The notes beneath the pieces were generated by a model. It was not told where the DNA came from. It saw nothing but the letters and a program-made list of their open reading frames with translations, and searched no databases. From assembly GCA_963767245.1 (NCBI GenBank), contig CAVYDG010000027.1:62001-126000 (forward strand): a stretch of DNA of 64,000 nucleotides, written 5' to 3'. The position numbers and the translations under genes were made by a program. The stretch comes from Roseiarcus sp963767245. GTDB taxonomy: Bacteria > Pseudomonadota > Alphaproteobacteria > Rhizobiales > Beijerinckiaceae. This document shows positions 15,855-24,573 of the stretch, piece after piece; the first letter of the stretch is position 1, and each line of letters opens with the position of its first letter.

Positions 15855-18485
15855 ATGGTCGGCGCACGGCCCGAAGGGCGTCAGACGTCGCCGCCGGGTT
15901 CTCGAGGAGGCGATTCGTTGCGGGGGTTCAGCGGGGCGGGGCGCCTCGGGATCGGTGGGCGGACGCCAAGGAGCGGCCGCCCGCGCGCGGCCAAGGCGGC
16001 CGGGGGCCTGGCGCTCTACCTGCTTGCGGGCGCGCTGGCGTGCGCCCAGGACGTCGCCCAGCCGCCCGATGCGCCGGCCCGCCTCGCGCTCGACCTCGCT
16101 TCCGCGCAGGCCAATGTCGCCGGCCTCGCCATCCTGACGCTGATGCTGCTCGCGACCATCACCGCCGTCCTTCACCTGATCGGCCGCAGGATCTGGACGC
16201 GGCGCGTTAGCGAGCTCGAGACCGAACTCGCGCGGACCAGCGCCAAGCTCGACCGGGCGTCGCTTATGCTGCGCAGCGAATCGCAAATTCTCATCTCCTG
16301 GGAGCGCCCGGGCGGGGAGCCGACGATCGAGGGCGATTTCGCGCTCATCGCCAATTCGCCGCTGCCGGCGCGGGTGCTCGGATTCAGCGCCTGGCTCGAG
16401 CCGGCCGATGCGGCCAGGATCGAGGAGGCGACGGGGCGGCTCCTGACCCGCGGCGAAGCTTTCGCCGCCGCCGTGGTCAGCCTGCGCGGGCGCCATCTCG
16501 AACTCGACGGGCGCCCGGTGTCGGGCAGCGCCGTCATGCGCATCCGCGACGTCTCGGGCGAGCGGCTTCAACTGGCGAAACTGCGCGATCAATTCGCTCA
16601 GGCCGAGGGCGCGCTCGACGGGCTCCGCCGCGCCCTCGAACTCGCCGACATGCCGGCATGGACGCGCGACGCTGCAGGGAAGATCGTCTGGTGCAATAAT
16701 CCCTACGCCCGCGCCGTCGACGCGCCAGACGACCAGGCGGCGATCGACACCGGCGGCGAATTGTTCGATCCGGCGCTGCGCCGCGAAGCGGCCGCGGCGG
16801 TCAGGGAGACGGGCGCCTGGAGCCGTCGCGCATCGGCGGTCGTCGGCGGCGACCGCCGGAGCTTCGACGCGGTCGAGGCGCGCACGGCGGTCGGCGCCGC
16901 CGGTGTCGCCCGCGACATTTCCGAAATTGCCGCGCTCAAGGCGGAGATGGAACGCAACGAGGACGACTATTCGCGCATGATCGATCGGCTGTCGACTGCG
17001 GTCGCGATCTTCGACAAGTCCAAGCGGCTTACCTTGTACAATGCCGCCTACCGGCAGATCTGGCCGCTCGAGCCTGCCTTCCTCGATCAGGGGCCGGGCG
17101 ACGGTGAAATCCTCGATGCGCTCCGCGCCAAGCGGCAGCTGCCGGAGCAAGTCGACTTTCCCGCCTGGAAGGCGCAGCAATTGAACGCCTATCGCGCGAT
17201 CGAGCCAAGCGAGACCGTCTGGCATCTGCCTGACGGCAGGGCGCTGCGCGTCGTCACCAGTCCCAATCCGAAAGGCGGCGTCACCTATCTTTACGACGAT
17301 GCAACACAGAGCTACGCGCTCGCCTCGCAGGTCAACGCGCTTACCCACGTGCAGGGCGAGACCCTCGACGCGCTCAAGGAGGGCGTGGCGGCGTTCGGCG
17401 CCGACGGGCGCATGAAGCTGTTCAATCCAGCCTTCGCCGAACTTTGGCGCTTCGACCGGGCCATCTTGCGCGCCCGCCCGCACATCGACGAGATCGCGCG
17501 CGCGTGCCGGCCGCTGTGCCGCAAGCCCGAGCTGTTCGACGACCTCACGGCGATGATCGTCGATCTCCCCGACCATCGCGAAAACCGGACGGCGCGGATC
17601 GAGCGGACCGACGGACTGATCCTCGATTGCGCCGCGCTGCCGCTGCCCGACGGGGCGACGCTGATGACCACGCTCGATGTGACCGCCGGCGTCAACGTCG
17701 AGCGTGCGCTGACCGAGCGCAATGAGGCGCTAGTCGCCGCCGAGAAGCTGCGCAACGATTTCGTCAACCACGTCTCCTACGAACTGCGCACGCCGCTCAC
17801 CAACATCATCGGCTTCACCCAGCTTCTGGCCGGAGGCGGCGTCGGCCCGCTCAACCCGAAACAGCTCGAATATGCCGGGTTCATCACCGATTCGTCGCAT
17901 GCCCTGCTCGCCATCATCGACGGCATTCTCGACCTGGCTTCGATCGACGCCGGGGCGCTCGAGCTGAGGCTCGAGGACGTCGATGTCGCCGAGGCGATGA
18001 AGGCCGCGGCGGCCGGCGTCCAGGACCGGTTGAGCGACGCCGCGATCGAATTGCGCATCGTCGTGACCGACGGCGTGGGGTCGCTCACCGCCGACGGCCG
18101 ACGGGTGCGCCAGATTCTGTTCAATCTGCTTTCCAACGCCATCAACTATTCGGAGGCGGGACAGACGGTCACGCTCGCGGCGATGCGGCGCGGTTCGGAG
18201 ATCGTATTCAAGGTCAGCGATCGCGGACGCGGCATTCCCCCGGAGATGATCGATCGCGTGTTCGATCGGTTCGAGACCTTTCCCAACGGCTCGCGTCATC
18301 GCGGTCCGGGACTCGGTCTGTCGATCGTGAGAGCCATGGTAGAACTGCATCAGGGGCGGGTGCTGATCGATACCGCGCCGAGGGAGGGCACTACGGTCAC
18401 CTGCATTTTTCCCGTGGACGCAACTGCGGCGCTGCCGGCAAGCCCGCAACTGGCGGCGCCTTCCGGGCAGCAATCGGCGCAGTAG
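15855..18485 (+). CDS. divL: DivL-type sensor kinase homologue with Tyr in the H box
   Basis: An 876-residue multi-PAS sensor kinase. Two hydrophobic segments near residues 50-64 and 86-109 anchor it in the inner membrane. PAS domains follow over about 120-600 (clear ones begin near MIDRLSTAVAIFDKSKRLTLYNAAYR and EGVAAFGADGRMKLFNPAFAELW). The phosphoacceptor box reads DFVNHVSYELRTPLTNIIGF: Tyr (residue 642) replaces the usual His, the hallmark of DivL, a non-canonical kinase that controls CckA and thereby CtrA in alphaproteobacterial cell-cycle control. The ATPase domain is intact: N box QILFNLLSNAINYS near 752, DRGRGIP near 789 and GPGLGLS near 816. The start at 15855 follows GGAGGGAG. tsaE-amgK begins 7 bases after its stop, as in other Hyphomicrobiales. 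Confidence 0.88.
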   Translation: MVGARPEGRQTSPPGSRGGDSLRGFSGAGRLGIGGRTPRSGRPRAAKAAGGLALYLLAGALACAQDVAQPPDAPARLALDLASAQANVAGLAILTLMLLATITAVLHLIGRRIWTRRVSELETELARTSAKLDRASLMLRSESQILISWERPGGEPTIEGDFALIANSPLPARVLGFSAWLEPADAARIEEATGRLLTRGEAFAAAVVSLRGRHLELDGRPVSGSAVMRIRDVSGERLQLAKLRDQFAQAEGALDGLRRALELADMPAWTRDAAGKIVWCNNPYARAVDAPDDQAAIDTGGELFDPALRREAAAAVRETGAWSRRASAVVGGDRRSFDAVEARTAVGAAGVARDISEIAALKAEMERNEDDYSRMIDRLSTAVAIFDKSKRLTLYNAAYRQIWPLEPAFLDQGPGDGEILDALRAKRQLPEQVDFPAWKAQQLNAYRAIEPSETVWHLPDGRALRVVTSPNPKGGVTYLYDDATQSYALASQVNALTHVQGETLDALKEGVAAFGADGRMKLFNPAFAELWRFDRAILRARPHIDEIARACRPLCRKPELFDDLTAMIVDLPDHRENRTARIERTDGLILDCAALPLPDGATLMTTLDVTAGVNVERALTERNEALVAAEKLRNDFVNHVSYELRTPLTNIIGFTQLLAGGGVGPLNPKQLEYAGFITDSSHALLAIIDGILDLASIDAGALELRLEDVDVAEAMKAAAAGVQDRLSDAAIELRIVVTDGVGSLTADGRRVRQILFNLLSNAINYSEAGQTVTLAAMRRGSEIVFKVSDRGRGIPPEMIDRVFDRFETFPNGSRHRGPGLGLSIVRAMVELHQGRVLIDTAPREGTTVTCIFPVDATAALPASPQLAAPSGQQSAQ

Positions 18486-18491
18486 AAGGGC

Positions 18492-20039
18492 ATGACAGGT
18501 CCCGATGTTTGGCGCCTGGAGGCGCCGGACGAGGCGGCGACGCTGGAGATCGCTGCGGCGCAGGCCGCCTGGCTCGAGCCCGGCGATTTCGTCGGCCTGA
18601 CCGGCGATCTCGGCGCGGGCAAGACGACCTTCGCCCGCGGCCTGATCCGAGCCCTCGCCCGGTCGCGCGATCTTGAGGCGCCGAGCCCGACCTTCACTCT
18701 GATGCAGGTCTATGACACGCCGCGAGGCCCGGTGGTCCACGGCGATTTCTACCGGTTGCGCGGCCCTCGCGAGCTCGAAAATCTCGGCTGGGATGAGGCG
18801 GTCGCCGAAGCCATCGCTGTGGTCGAATGGCCCGAGCGGGTCGCCGAAGCGCTGCCCGCCGACCGGCTCGAAGTCGAGATCCGCTTCGACCCGGGCCGAG
18901 GTCCCGACTATCGCCTGCTGACGCTGCGCGGAACCGGCGCGATGAGCCGCCGCCTCGGGCTGGCGCTTGGGATCGCCGGGCTCCTGAAGCGCGCGAGCTG
19001 GAGCGGCGCGAAGCGCGAATTCCTCCAGGGGGATGCGTCCATTCGCGCCTACGAGCGGCTCACGCGGCTGAGCGGCGCGACGGCGATCCTGATGATCTCC
19101 CCGCCCCGGCGCGACGGGCCGATCCTGCGCTACGGGAAACCCTATGCGGCGATCGCCAAGCTGTCGCCCGACATCCGCGCCTTCGTCGCCATGGCGGACG
19201 GCTTGCGCGGCCTCGGCTATTCCGCGCCCGCCCTCATCGCCTTCAGCGTCGAGGAAGGCCTGGCGCTGATCGAGGACTTCGGCTCAGCGACGATCGCCGA
19301 TGGCGGCGTCGCCGACGGCGCGCGTTATGCGGAGGCGGTTGCGCTCCTGGTCGATCTTCACGGGCGTGAATTGCCGGAGCGGCTGCCGGTCGGCGACGAC
19401 GAATCCTACGCTCTGCCGGTCTATGACATCGAGGCGATGTTGGTCGAGGTCGAGCTGGCGCTCGACTGGTATGCGCCGGCGGTCGCACGGACGACGCCGC
19501 CGACCGGCGCGCGGATGCAATTCCTGGCGATCTGGCGCGAGCTGCTCGGGCCGATTCTCGCTCAGAAGACCACCTGGACGCTGCGCGACTTTCATTCGCC
19601 CAACCTGCATTGGCTGGCCGAGAGGCAGGGGCTGAAAAGGATCGGCCTGATCGATTTTCAGGACGCGGTGCTCGGCCCGCCGGCCTATGACGTCGCTTCG
19701 CTCCTGCAGGACGCGCGCATCGACGTGGCCGAGGATCTCGAGATGCGTCTGGCCGCCCTCTACATGCGGCGCAGGACGGCCGCCGACCCCGCCTTCGACG
19801 CGAAGAGCTTCGCCGCCGCCTACGCGGCGATGGGCGCGCAGCGGGCGACCAAGATTCTGGGCATTTTCGCTAGGCTCGACAAGCGGGACGGCAAGCCGGA
19901 ATACCTCCGCCACCTGCCCAGGATCGAGCGCTACCTCGCCCGCAACCTCGCCCATCCGTTGCTTCGGCCGCTCGCCCTCTGGTATCAGAACCACTTGCCG
20001 CGGGCGCTCGGCCAGCCGCCCGTCCAATCCGATCCCTGA
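18492..20039 (+). CDS. Fusion of TsaE and an AmgK-like sugar kinase
   Basis: A 515-residue fusion. Residues about 1-150 are TsaE, the ATPase needed for N6-threonylcarbamoyladenosine in tRNA, with Walker A LTGDLGAGKTTFARGL near residues 36-51, APSPTF and HGDFYRL. Residues about 160-515 are an aminoglycoside-phosphotransferase-type kinase with the catalytic loop TLRDFHSPNLHW near residue 363 and the metal site LIDFQDAVLG near residue 386. This type (AmgK) phosphorylates N-acetylmuramate or N-acetylglucosamine at C1 in cell-wall recycling. The next gene encodes the MurU-type uridylyltransferase, which supports that role. The fusion is known in alphaproteobacteria. Confidence 0.88.
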   Translation: MTGPDVWRLEAPDEAATLEIAAAQAAWLEPGDFVGLTGDLGAGKTTFARGLIRALARSRDLEAPSPTFTLMQVYDTPRGPVVHGDFYRLRGPRELENLGWDEAVAEAIAVVEWPERVAEALPADRLEVEIRFDPGRGPDYRLLTLRGTGAMSRRLGLALGIAGLLKRASWSGAKREFLQGDASIRAYERLTRLSGATAILMISPPRRDGPILRYGKPYAAIAKLSPDIRAFVAMADGLRGLGYSAPALIAFSVEEGLALIEDFGSATIADGGVADGARYAEAVALLVDLHGRELPERLPVGDDESYALPVYDIEAMLVEVELALDWYAPAVARTTPPTGARMQFLAIWRELLGPILAQKTTWTLRDFHSPNLHWLAERQGLKRIGLIDFQDAVLGPPAYDVASLLQDARIDVAEDLEMRLAALYMRRRTAADPAFDAKSFAAAYAAMGAQRATKILGIFARLDKRDGKPEYLRHLPRIERYLARNLAHPLLRPLALWYQNHLPRALGQPPVQSDP

Positions 20040-20064
20040 AGCCATTTCGCTTAAGGACTCGCCG

Positions 20065-20790
20065 ATGAGCCCGCCGGTTCCCAGGACGGCCATGGTGTTC
20101 GCCGCCGGATTGGGCATGCGGATGCGCCCGATCACCGAGACGCTGCCGAAGCCGCTCATCAAGGTCGGCGGCCGGGCGCTCATCGATCACTGCCTTGACC
20201 GCCTGGCGGAGAATGGCGTCGAGCGGGCGATCGTCAATGTGCACTGGCTCGCCGACCAGATCGAGGCGCATCTCGCGGGCCGGCGGTCGCCGAAGATCCT
20301 CATCTCCGACGAGCGGTCGAAGCTTCTCGACCAGGGCGGCGGGATCAAGCGCGCCTTGCCGATGATCGGCGGCGATCCGTTCCTGATCTGCAACACCGAC
20401 GCATTCTGGATCGAAGGCCCGCGGTCGAACATCGCCCGCCTCGCACGCGCCTTCGATCCCGCGGCGATGGACATCCTGCTCCTGGTCGCGGCCAGCGCCG
20501 GCGCGGTCGGCGTCGACTGGCCGGGCGATTTCACCATGAGCCGCGACGGCGCGCTTACGCCGCGCGAGCCGCGCCATGTCGCGCCCTTCGTCCATACCGG
20601 CGTCGGTATCGTCAAGCCGGAGCTGTTCGCGAGCGAGCCGTCGGAGGTCTTTCGCCTCGCGCCGTTCTTTCACGCGGCGGCGGCCAAGGGCCGGCTCTAC
20701 GGCGTCCGCCTCGACGGCCTTTGGGTGCATGTCGGGCGGCCGGAAAGCATCGCCGAGGCGGAGCGGGCGATCGACCGCTCGATCCTGTAG
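20065..20790 (+). CDS. murU: MurU-like nucleotidyltransferase (N-acetylmuramate-1-phosphate uridylyltransferase)
   Basis: A 241-residue sugar-phosphate nucleotidyltransferase. The N-terminus MVFAAGLGMRMRPITETLPKPLIKVGG carries the nucleotide-binding G-x-G-x-R-x-R motif and the catalytic Lys. DAFWIEG near residue 110 supplies the metal-binding Asp. With the AmgK-like kinase 25 bases upstream it forms the recycling shortcut that turns N-acetylmuramate into UDP-N-acetylmuramate without new MurA/MurB synthesis. ATG 20065 is the natural start; the long frame upstream is a shadow of the kinase gene. Confidence 0.87.
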   Translation: MSPPVPRTAMVFAAGLGMRMRPITETLPKPLIKVGGRALIDHCLDRLAENGVERAIVNVHWLADQIEAHLAGRRSPKILISDERSKLLDQGGGIKRALPMIGGDPFLICNTDAFWIEGPRSNIARLARAFDPAAMDILLLVAASAGAVGVDWPGDFTMSRDGALTPREPRHVAPFVHTGVGIVKPELFASEPSEVFRLAPFFHAAAAKGRLYGVRLDGLWVHVGRPESIAEAERAIDRSIL

Positions 20791-20819
20791 CGCATGATGC
20801 AATTAGGTCGAACCGCGGT

Positions 20820-20946
20820 CGTCATTGCGAGGAGCCGTAGGGCGTCGAAGACGCCCGTCTCTCGACGGGCTATGGCGACGAAGCAATCCAGTGATCGTAA
20901 GGCGCTCGACGTTCTCATGGATTGCTTCGCTGCGCTCGCAATGACG
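20820..20946. repeat. Palindromic repeat element (family 1)
   Basis: Nested inverted repeats: CGTCATTGCGAG (20820-20831) pairs with CTCGCAATGACG (20935-20946), and GAAGCAATCCA (20880-20890) pairs with TGGATTGCTTC (20918-20928). It is a REP-like element of the kind scattered in Hyphomicrobiales, lying between murU and the toxin-antitoxin pair. A decayed relative is at 25458-25551. No gene is seen in 20791-21031. Confidence 0.85.
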
Positions 20947-21031
20947 GGTGCGAGCAGACCTCAAATCGTCCCGCTATAAGAGTCGTCCCTAGCAGAGAGT
21001 TTTCGTTGCAGAAGTCAGGTGCATACCCCGC

Positions 21032-21477
21032 TCATGGGGCGCTCCTCGGCTCAGCGTCTAGCCAGGGATTGAGCACAGGCGCCCGCGCCTTTTGATAGTC
21101 GCTTACGTCGCGAGTCACGACGGTGAGACCGTGATGAAGCGCGGTCGCGGCGATGATCAGATCGGGCTGGGAAAAGGTATGGCCGGCCTTGCGGCCGTCT
21201 TCGACCAGGAGCCGCCACTTGAACATGATGTCCTCGGTGATCGGCAGCACGCGCTGTTCGAACATCGGCCGCACCCTGTGCGCGAGCCAGTCATTGAGCT
21301 CGGCGCGGCGGTTGGCGTCGGCGACAAGTTCAATGCCGAACCTGATTTCGGCGAGGCTCGCCGCACTGACGTAGAGCAAGTCGAGCTGTTGCGAGGCGAC
21401 AAAGGCAAGGACTTTGGGTCTGGCTTGGGACGGCGCAGCTCCGACAGGATGTTGGTGTCGAGGAGCCAACCCGTCAC
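21032..21477 (-). CDS. vapC: VapC-like PIN-domain toxin, one frameshift
   Basis: A PIN-domain ribonuclease of about 148 residues once the frame is repaired. The N-terminus TGWLLDTNILSELRRPKPDPK (from GTG 21477) has the first catalytic Asp. The rest reads VLAFVASQQLDLLYVSAASLAEIRFGIE and DLIIAATALHHGLTVVTRD, with the remaining acidic residues, in the next frame. One C is missing in the run at about 21411-21416, just after PKPD. The 5' end overlaps the antitoxin gene by four bases (GTGA). Inactivating decay or an assembly deletion in a C run are both possible. Confidence 0.82.
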
Positions 21478-21797
21478 AGGGCGACCTTGCGCACCGGCAT
21501 CGGCGCGCGCCTCGGTTCAATGTCGATTTCGCGATGCGGCGAGGCCTGCATCGCGGCGATCAGCGCTTCGCCGGTGAGATCGCCCTTGAGACGGCGGAAC
21601 TCTTCGGCCGAGATGACGACCACTTCATCGCGGCCGTGCACGGTCACGTGCTGCGGCCCCTCGCTGCGAACGCGCCGCACGAGCTCGCTAAAGCGCGCCT
21701 TGGCGTCCTGCAACAGCCAGCGGCCAGGTCGCAGGTCGCGTGTTCGGCGGAGCTTCGCCGGCTTGGCGGGAGAGGATGATTTCATAGATCTAGTCAT
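21474..21797 (-). CDS. Phd/YefM-family antitoxin
   Basis: About 107 residues. WLLQDAKARFSELVRRVRSEGPQHVTVHGRDEVVVISAEEF is the Phd/YefM fold: a DNA-binding N-terminal part that dimerises on its operator. The C-terminal tail (LTGEALIAAMQASPHREIDIEPRR) should mask the toxin. The start could be ATG 21797 or 21785; neither has a strong ribosome site. It is followed by and overlaps the VapC-like toxin. Confidence 0.82.
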   Translation of the reverse strand: MTRSMKSSSPAKPAKLRRTRDLRPGRWLLQDAKARFSELVRRVRSEGPQHVTVHGRDEVVVISAEEFRRLKGDLTGEALIAAMQASPHREIDIEPRRAPMPVRKVAL

Positions 21798-21895
21798 GCT
21801 GACCAGAATATCACACACGCGTCATCCTTCAATGAGTGGGTGGCTGTCGCGCAGGGCGGCATCCTCAATCGTTAACTGGCCGCGCAAGATCCACC

Positions 21896-22019
21896 GACCT
21901 CGTCCTGAGGCGCCCCGAAGGGGCCTCGAAGGACGTTCCAGCGGGCGCAAGCGTGGCCGTAAGCGCGGAGCATCCTTCGAGGCCCTTTGCTCTCGCAAAG
22001 GGCGCCTCAGGATGAGGTC
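21896..22019. repeat. Palindromic repeat element (family 2)
   Basis: GACCTCGTCCTGAGGCGCC at 21896-21914 pairs, with one mismatch, with GGCGCCTCAGGATGAGGTC at 22001-22019. An inner pair (near 21924-21939 and 21967-21982) contains GAAGGA/TCCTTC. The flanks also carry a spaced inverted pair around GTTAAC (near 21871 and 22039). The element fills the gap (21819-22196) between the antitoxin gene and murC. A second copy lies between livM and livH. Confidence 0.82.
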
Positions 22020-22196
22020 CGTGCCTCAGATGTGGACGTTAACGATTCAGGATTTTGCCCTGGGTTGTCGCGGAGCGTCAAACGCCATGCGCGAGCTCGC
22101 TCTGACCGCCCGATTTCCAAAAACGCGCGAACTGCCCTATTCCCCACCGCTCACGAGTCCGGGCCGGGCCATCGGTCGGGCGGGAGATAAGCGAGC

Positions 22197-23624
22197 ATGA
22201 AGCTGCCGAGTCAGATCGGCCCTATCCACTTCGTCGGCATCGGCGGCATTGGCATGTCCGGCATTGCCGAGGTCCTCATCAATCTCGGCCATAAAGTCCA
22301 GGGCTCGGACCTCTCCGACAACGCCAGCGTCAAGCGCCTGCGCGAGAAGGGCGCGACGGTATACGTCGGCCACGACAAGGCAAATCTCGGCCAAGCCGCG
22401 GTGGTCGTCGTCTCGTCGGCCGTCAAGCGCGACAATCCCGAGGTCGTTGCGGCGCGCGCGCGCCGCATTCCCGTCGTTCGCCGGGCCGAGATGCTCGCCG
22501 AGCTGATGCGCCTCAAGCAATGCGTCGCGATCTCCGGGACCCACGGCAAGACGACGACGACCGCGCTCGTCGCGACGTTGCTCGAGGCGGCGGGGCTTGA
22601 TCCAACGGTGATCAACGGCGGCATCATCAACGCCTATGGCGCCAATGCGCGGCTCGGGGCCGGCGACTGGATGGTGGTCGAGGCCGACGAAAGCGACGGC
22701 ACCTTCCTCAAGCTGCCCGCCGACATCGCGGTCGTGACCAACATCGATCCCGAGCACCTCGACCATTTCGGGACCTTCGACGCCATCAAGGACGCCTTTC
22801 TCGCCCTGGTCGGGAACCTGCCGTTTTACGGCTTCGCCGTCATGTGCCTCGATCATCCGACCGTGCAGGAGCTGGTCGGGCGGATCGAGGACCGGCGCGT
22901 TCTCACCTATGGCGAGAATCCGCAGGCCGACGCGCGTCTTCTCGACGTCAACCTCGCCGGCGGAGTGACACGGTTTTCGGTGTTGATCCGCGAGCGGGCG
23001 ACCGGCCGCGCGACCTTCATCGACGACCTCGCGCTGCCGATGCCTGGCCGGCACAACGCGCTCAACGCGACGGCGGCGATCACGGTCGCGCACGCGCTCG
23101 GAGCGCCAATCGACGTCATTCGCAAGGCGATCGCGACTTTCGGCGGCGTGAGGCGGCGTTTCACCCGCACCGGGACATGGAACGGCGTCGCCATCTACGA
23201 CGACTACGGCCATCATCCGGTCGAGATCGCGGCGGTCTTGAAAGCCGCGCGGGCTGCGACCGAGGGCAAGGTGATCGCGGTGGTCCAGCCGCATCGGTTC
23301 ACCCGCCTGGCGTCGCTGTTCGACGCCTTCGCCACCTGCTTCAACGACGCCGACAGCGTGATTGTCGCCGACGTCTACCCGGCGGGCGAGCCGCCGATCG
23401 AAGGCGTGGACAAGAAAGCGCTCGCGACCGCGATCGCCGCTCACGGCCATCGCCACGCGCTCGTACTGCCTTCGCCCGATAAACTGGCGGGCATGGTGCG
23501 CGCGCTGGCTCAGCCGGGCGACTACGTCATTTGCCTCGGCGCCGGCTCGATCACCCAGTGGGCCTACGCGCTGCCCGACGAATTGGCCGCGCTCGACAAG
23601 CTCAAGGCGACGCCGCGCGGATGA
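22197..23624 (+). CDS. murC: UDP-N-acetylmuramate--L-alanine ligase
   Basis: A 475-residue Mur ligase that adds L-Ala to UDP-N-acetylmuramate. The N-terminal domain has IHFVGIGGIGMSGIAEVL, the ATP loop is AISGTHGKTTTTALVA near residue 112, followed by EADESDGTFLKL. The C-terminal domain holds YDDYGHHPVEI and VVQPHRFTRL, typical of MurC. Complete. The stop overlaps the murB start by ATGA, so the two are coupled. murG and ftsW, which often come before murC, are not upstream here; a toxin-antitoxin pair and a repeat are. Confidence 0.96.
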   Translation: MKLPSQIGPIHFVGIGGIGMSGIAEVLINLGHKVQGSDLSDNASVKRLREKGATVYVGHDKANLGQAAVVVVSSAVKRDNPEVVAARARRIPVVRRAEMLAELMRLKQCVAISGTHGKTTTTALVATLLEAAGLDPTVINGGIINAYGANARLGAGDWMVVEADESDGTFLKLPADIAVVTNIDPEHLDHFGTFDAIKDAFLALVGNLPFYGFAVMCLDHPTVQELVGRIEDRRVLTYGENPQADARLLDVNLAGGVTRFSVLIRERATGRATFIDDLALPMPGRHNALNATAAITVAHALGAPIDVIRKAIATFGGVRRRFTRTGTWNGVAIYDDYGHHPVEIAAVLKAARAATEGKVIAVVQPHRFTRLASLFDAFATCFNDADSVIVADVYPAGEPPIEGVDKKALATAIAAHGHRHALVLPSPDKLAGMVRALAQPGDYVICLGAGSITQWAYALPDELAALDKLKATPRG

Positions 23625-24550
23625 GCTTCCCCGACCTCGTCGATGAGGTGAGGTCGCGGGCGCCGCGCCTGCGCGGACGCCTCGTCGCCAACGCGCCGAT
23701 CGCCGAGACCACCTGGTTTCGCGTCGGCGGACCGGCTGAGGCGCTGTTCTCGCCGGCCGACGAAGACGATCTCGCCTATGTCCTGGCGGCGTTGCCGCGC
23801 GCGACGCCGGTCACCACGATCGGCCTCGGCTCGAACCTCATCGTGCGCGACGGCGGCGTCGCCGGCGTCGTCATCCGGCTCGGCGGCCGGGCGTTCGGCG
23901 CGGTCGAGATTGCGGATGGAAGCCGCGTCGTCGCCGGGGCCGCCGCGCCGGACCAATATGTCGCCAAGGCAGCCGCAAGGGCGGGCGTCGATGGCCTGGC
24001 GTTCCTGCGCGGCGTGCCCGGTTCGATCGGCGGGGCGGTGGTGATGAACGCCGGCGCCCACGGCGGCGAGATCAAGGACGCCCTGATCGAAGCGCGCGGA
24101 GTCGACCGGACCGGCGCCCGGCGCGCGTTTTCGCGCGCCGACATGGGATATGCCTATCGTCACAGCTCGGCGCCCGAGGACGTCGTCTTCACCGCCGCGG
24201 TGTTTCAGGGCCGCCCGGGCGAGCCGGCCGCGATCGAAGCCGAGATGGAGCGCATCACCCTCGCTCGCGAAGCCTCGCAGCCGATCCGCGAGAAGACCGG
24301 CGGCTCGACGTTCAAGAACCCGCCCGGATTGAGGGCCTGGGAGCTGATCGATCGGGCGGGTTGCCGCGGCCTGCGCATCGGCGACGCCGAGGTTTCGACC
24401 ATGCACTGCAACTTTCTCATCAACCGCGGCCAGGCGACCGCGGCCGACCTCGAAGATCTTGGCGAGGAAGTCAGACGCAGGGTGCTCGAGACGAGCGGCG
24501 TTGCGCTCGAATGGGAGATCAAGCGAATCGGCGTGGCCTTGAGATCATAG
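23621..24550 (+). CDS. murB: UDP-N-acetylmuramate dehydrogenase (UDP-N-acetylenolpyruvoylglucosamine reductase)
   Basis: A 309-residue flavoenzyme that reduces the enolpyruvyl group to make UDP-MurNAc. FAD-binding segments TTWFRVGGPAEALFSP and IGLGSNLIVRDGG are followed by GSIGGAVVMNAGAHGGEI and, near the C-terminus, REKTGGSTFKNP, where the Ser acts in catalysis. I use ATG 23621 (SFPDLVDEV), overlapping murC by four bases; the longer frame upstream is read-through of murC in another frame. ddl, the usual next gene in this cluster, is missing. Confidence 0.95.
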   Translation: MSFPDLVDEVRSRAPRLRGRLVANAPIAETTWFRVGGPAEALFSPADEDDLAYVLAALPRATPVTTIGLGSNLIVRDGGVAGVVIRLGGRAFGAVEIADGSRVVAGAAAPDQYVAKAAARAGVDGLAFLRGVPGSIGGAVVMNAGAHGGEIKDALIEARGVDRTGARRAFSRADMGYAYRHSSAPEDVVFTAAVFQGRPGEPAAIEAEMERITLAREASQPIREKTGGSTFKNPPGLRAWELIDRAGCRGLRIGDAEVSTMHCNFLINRGQATAADLEDLGEEVRRRVLETSGVALEWEIKRIGVALRS

Positions 24551-24573
24551 GCGGTCTGATCGAGCAAAAGCCG

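Noticed and set aside
15816..17576. 586-codon open frame on the minus strand
   Set aside because: It lies antisense to divL, is Arg/Gly/Asp-rich without any domain, and is a GC-rich codon shadow.
20820..22019. Possible CRISPR array or insertion sequence near the toxin-antitoxin genes
   Set aside because: The repeats are two unrelated palindromic elements, with no regular spacing and no transposase.
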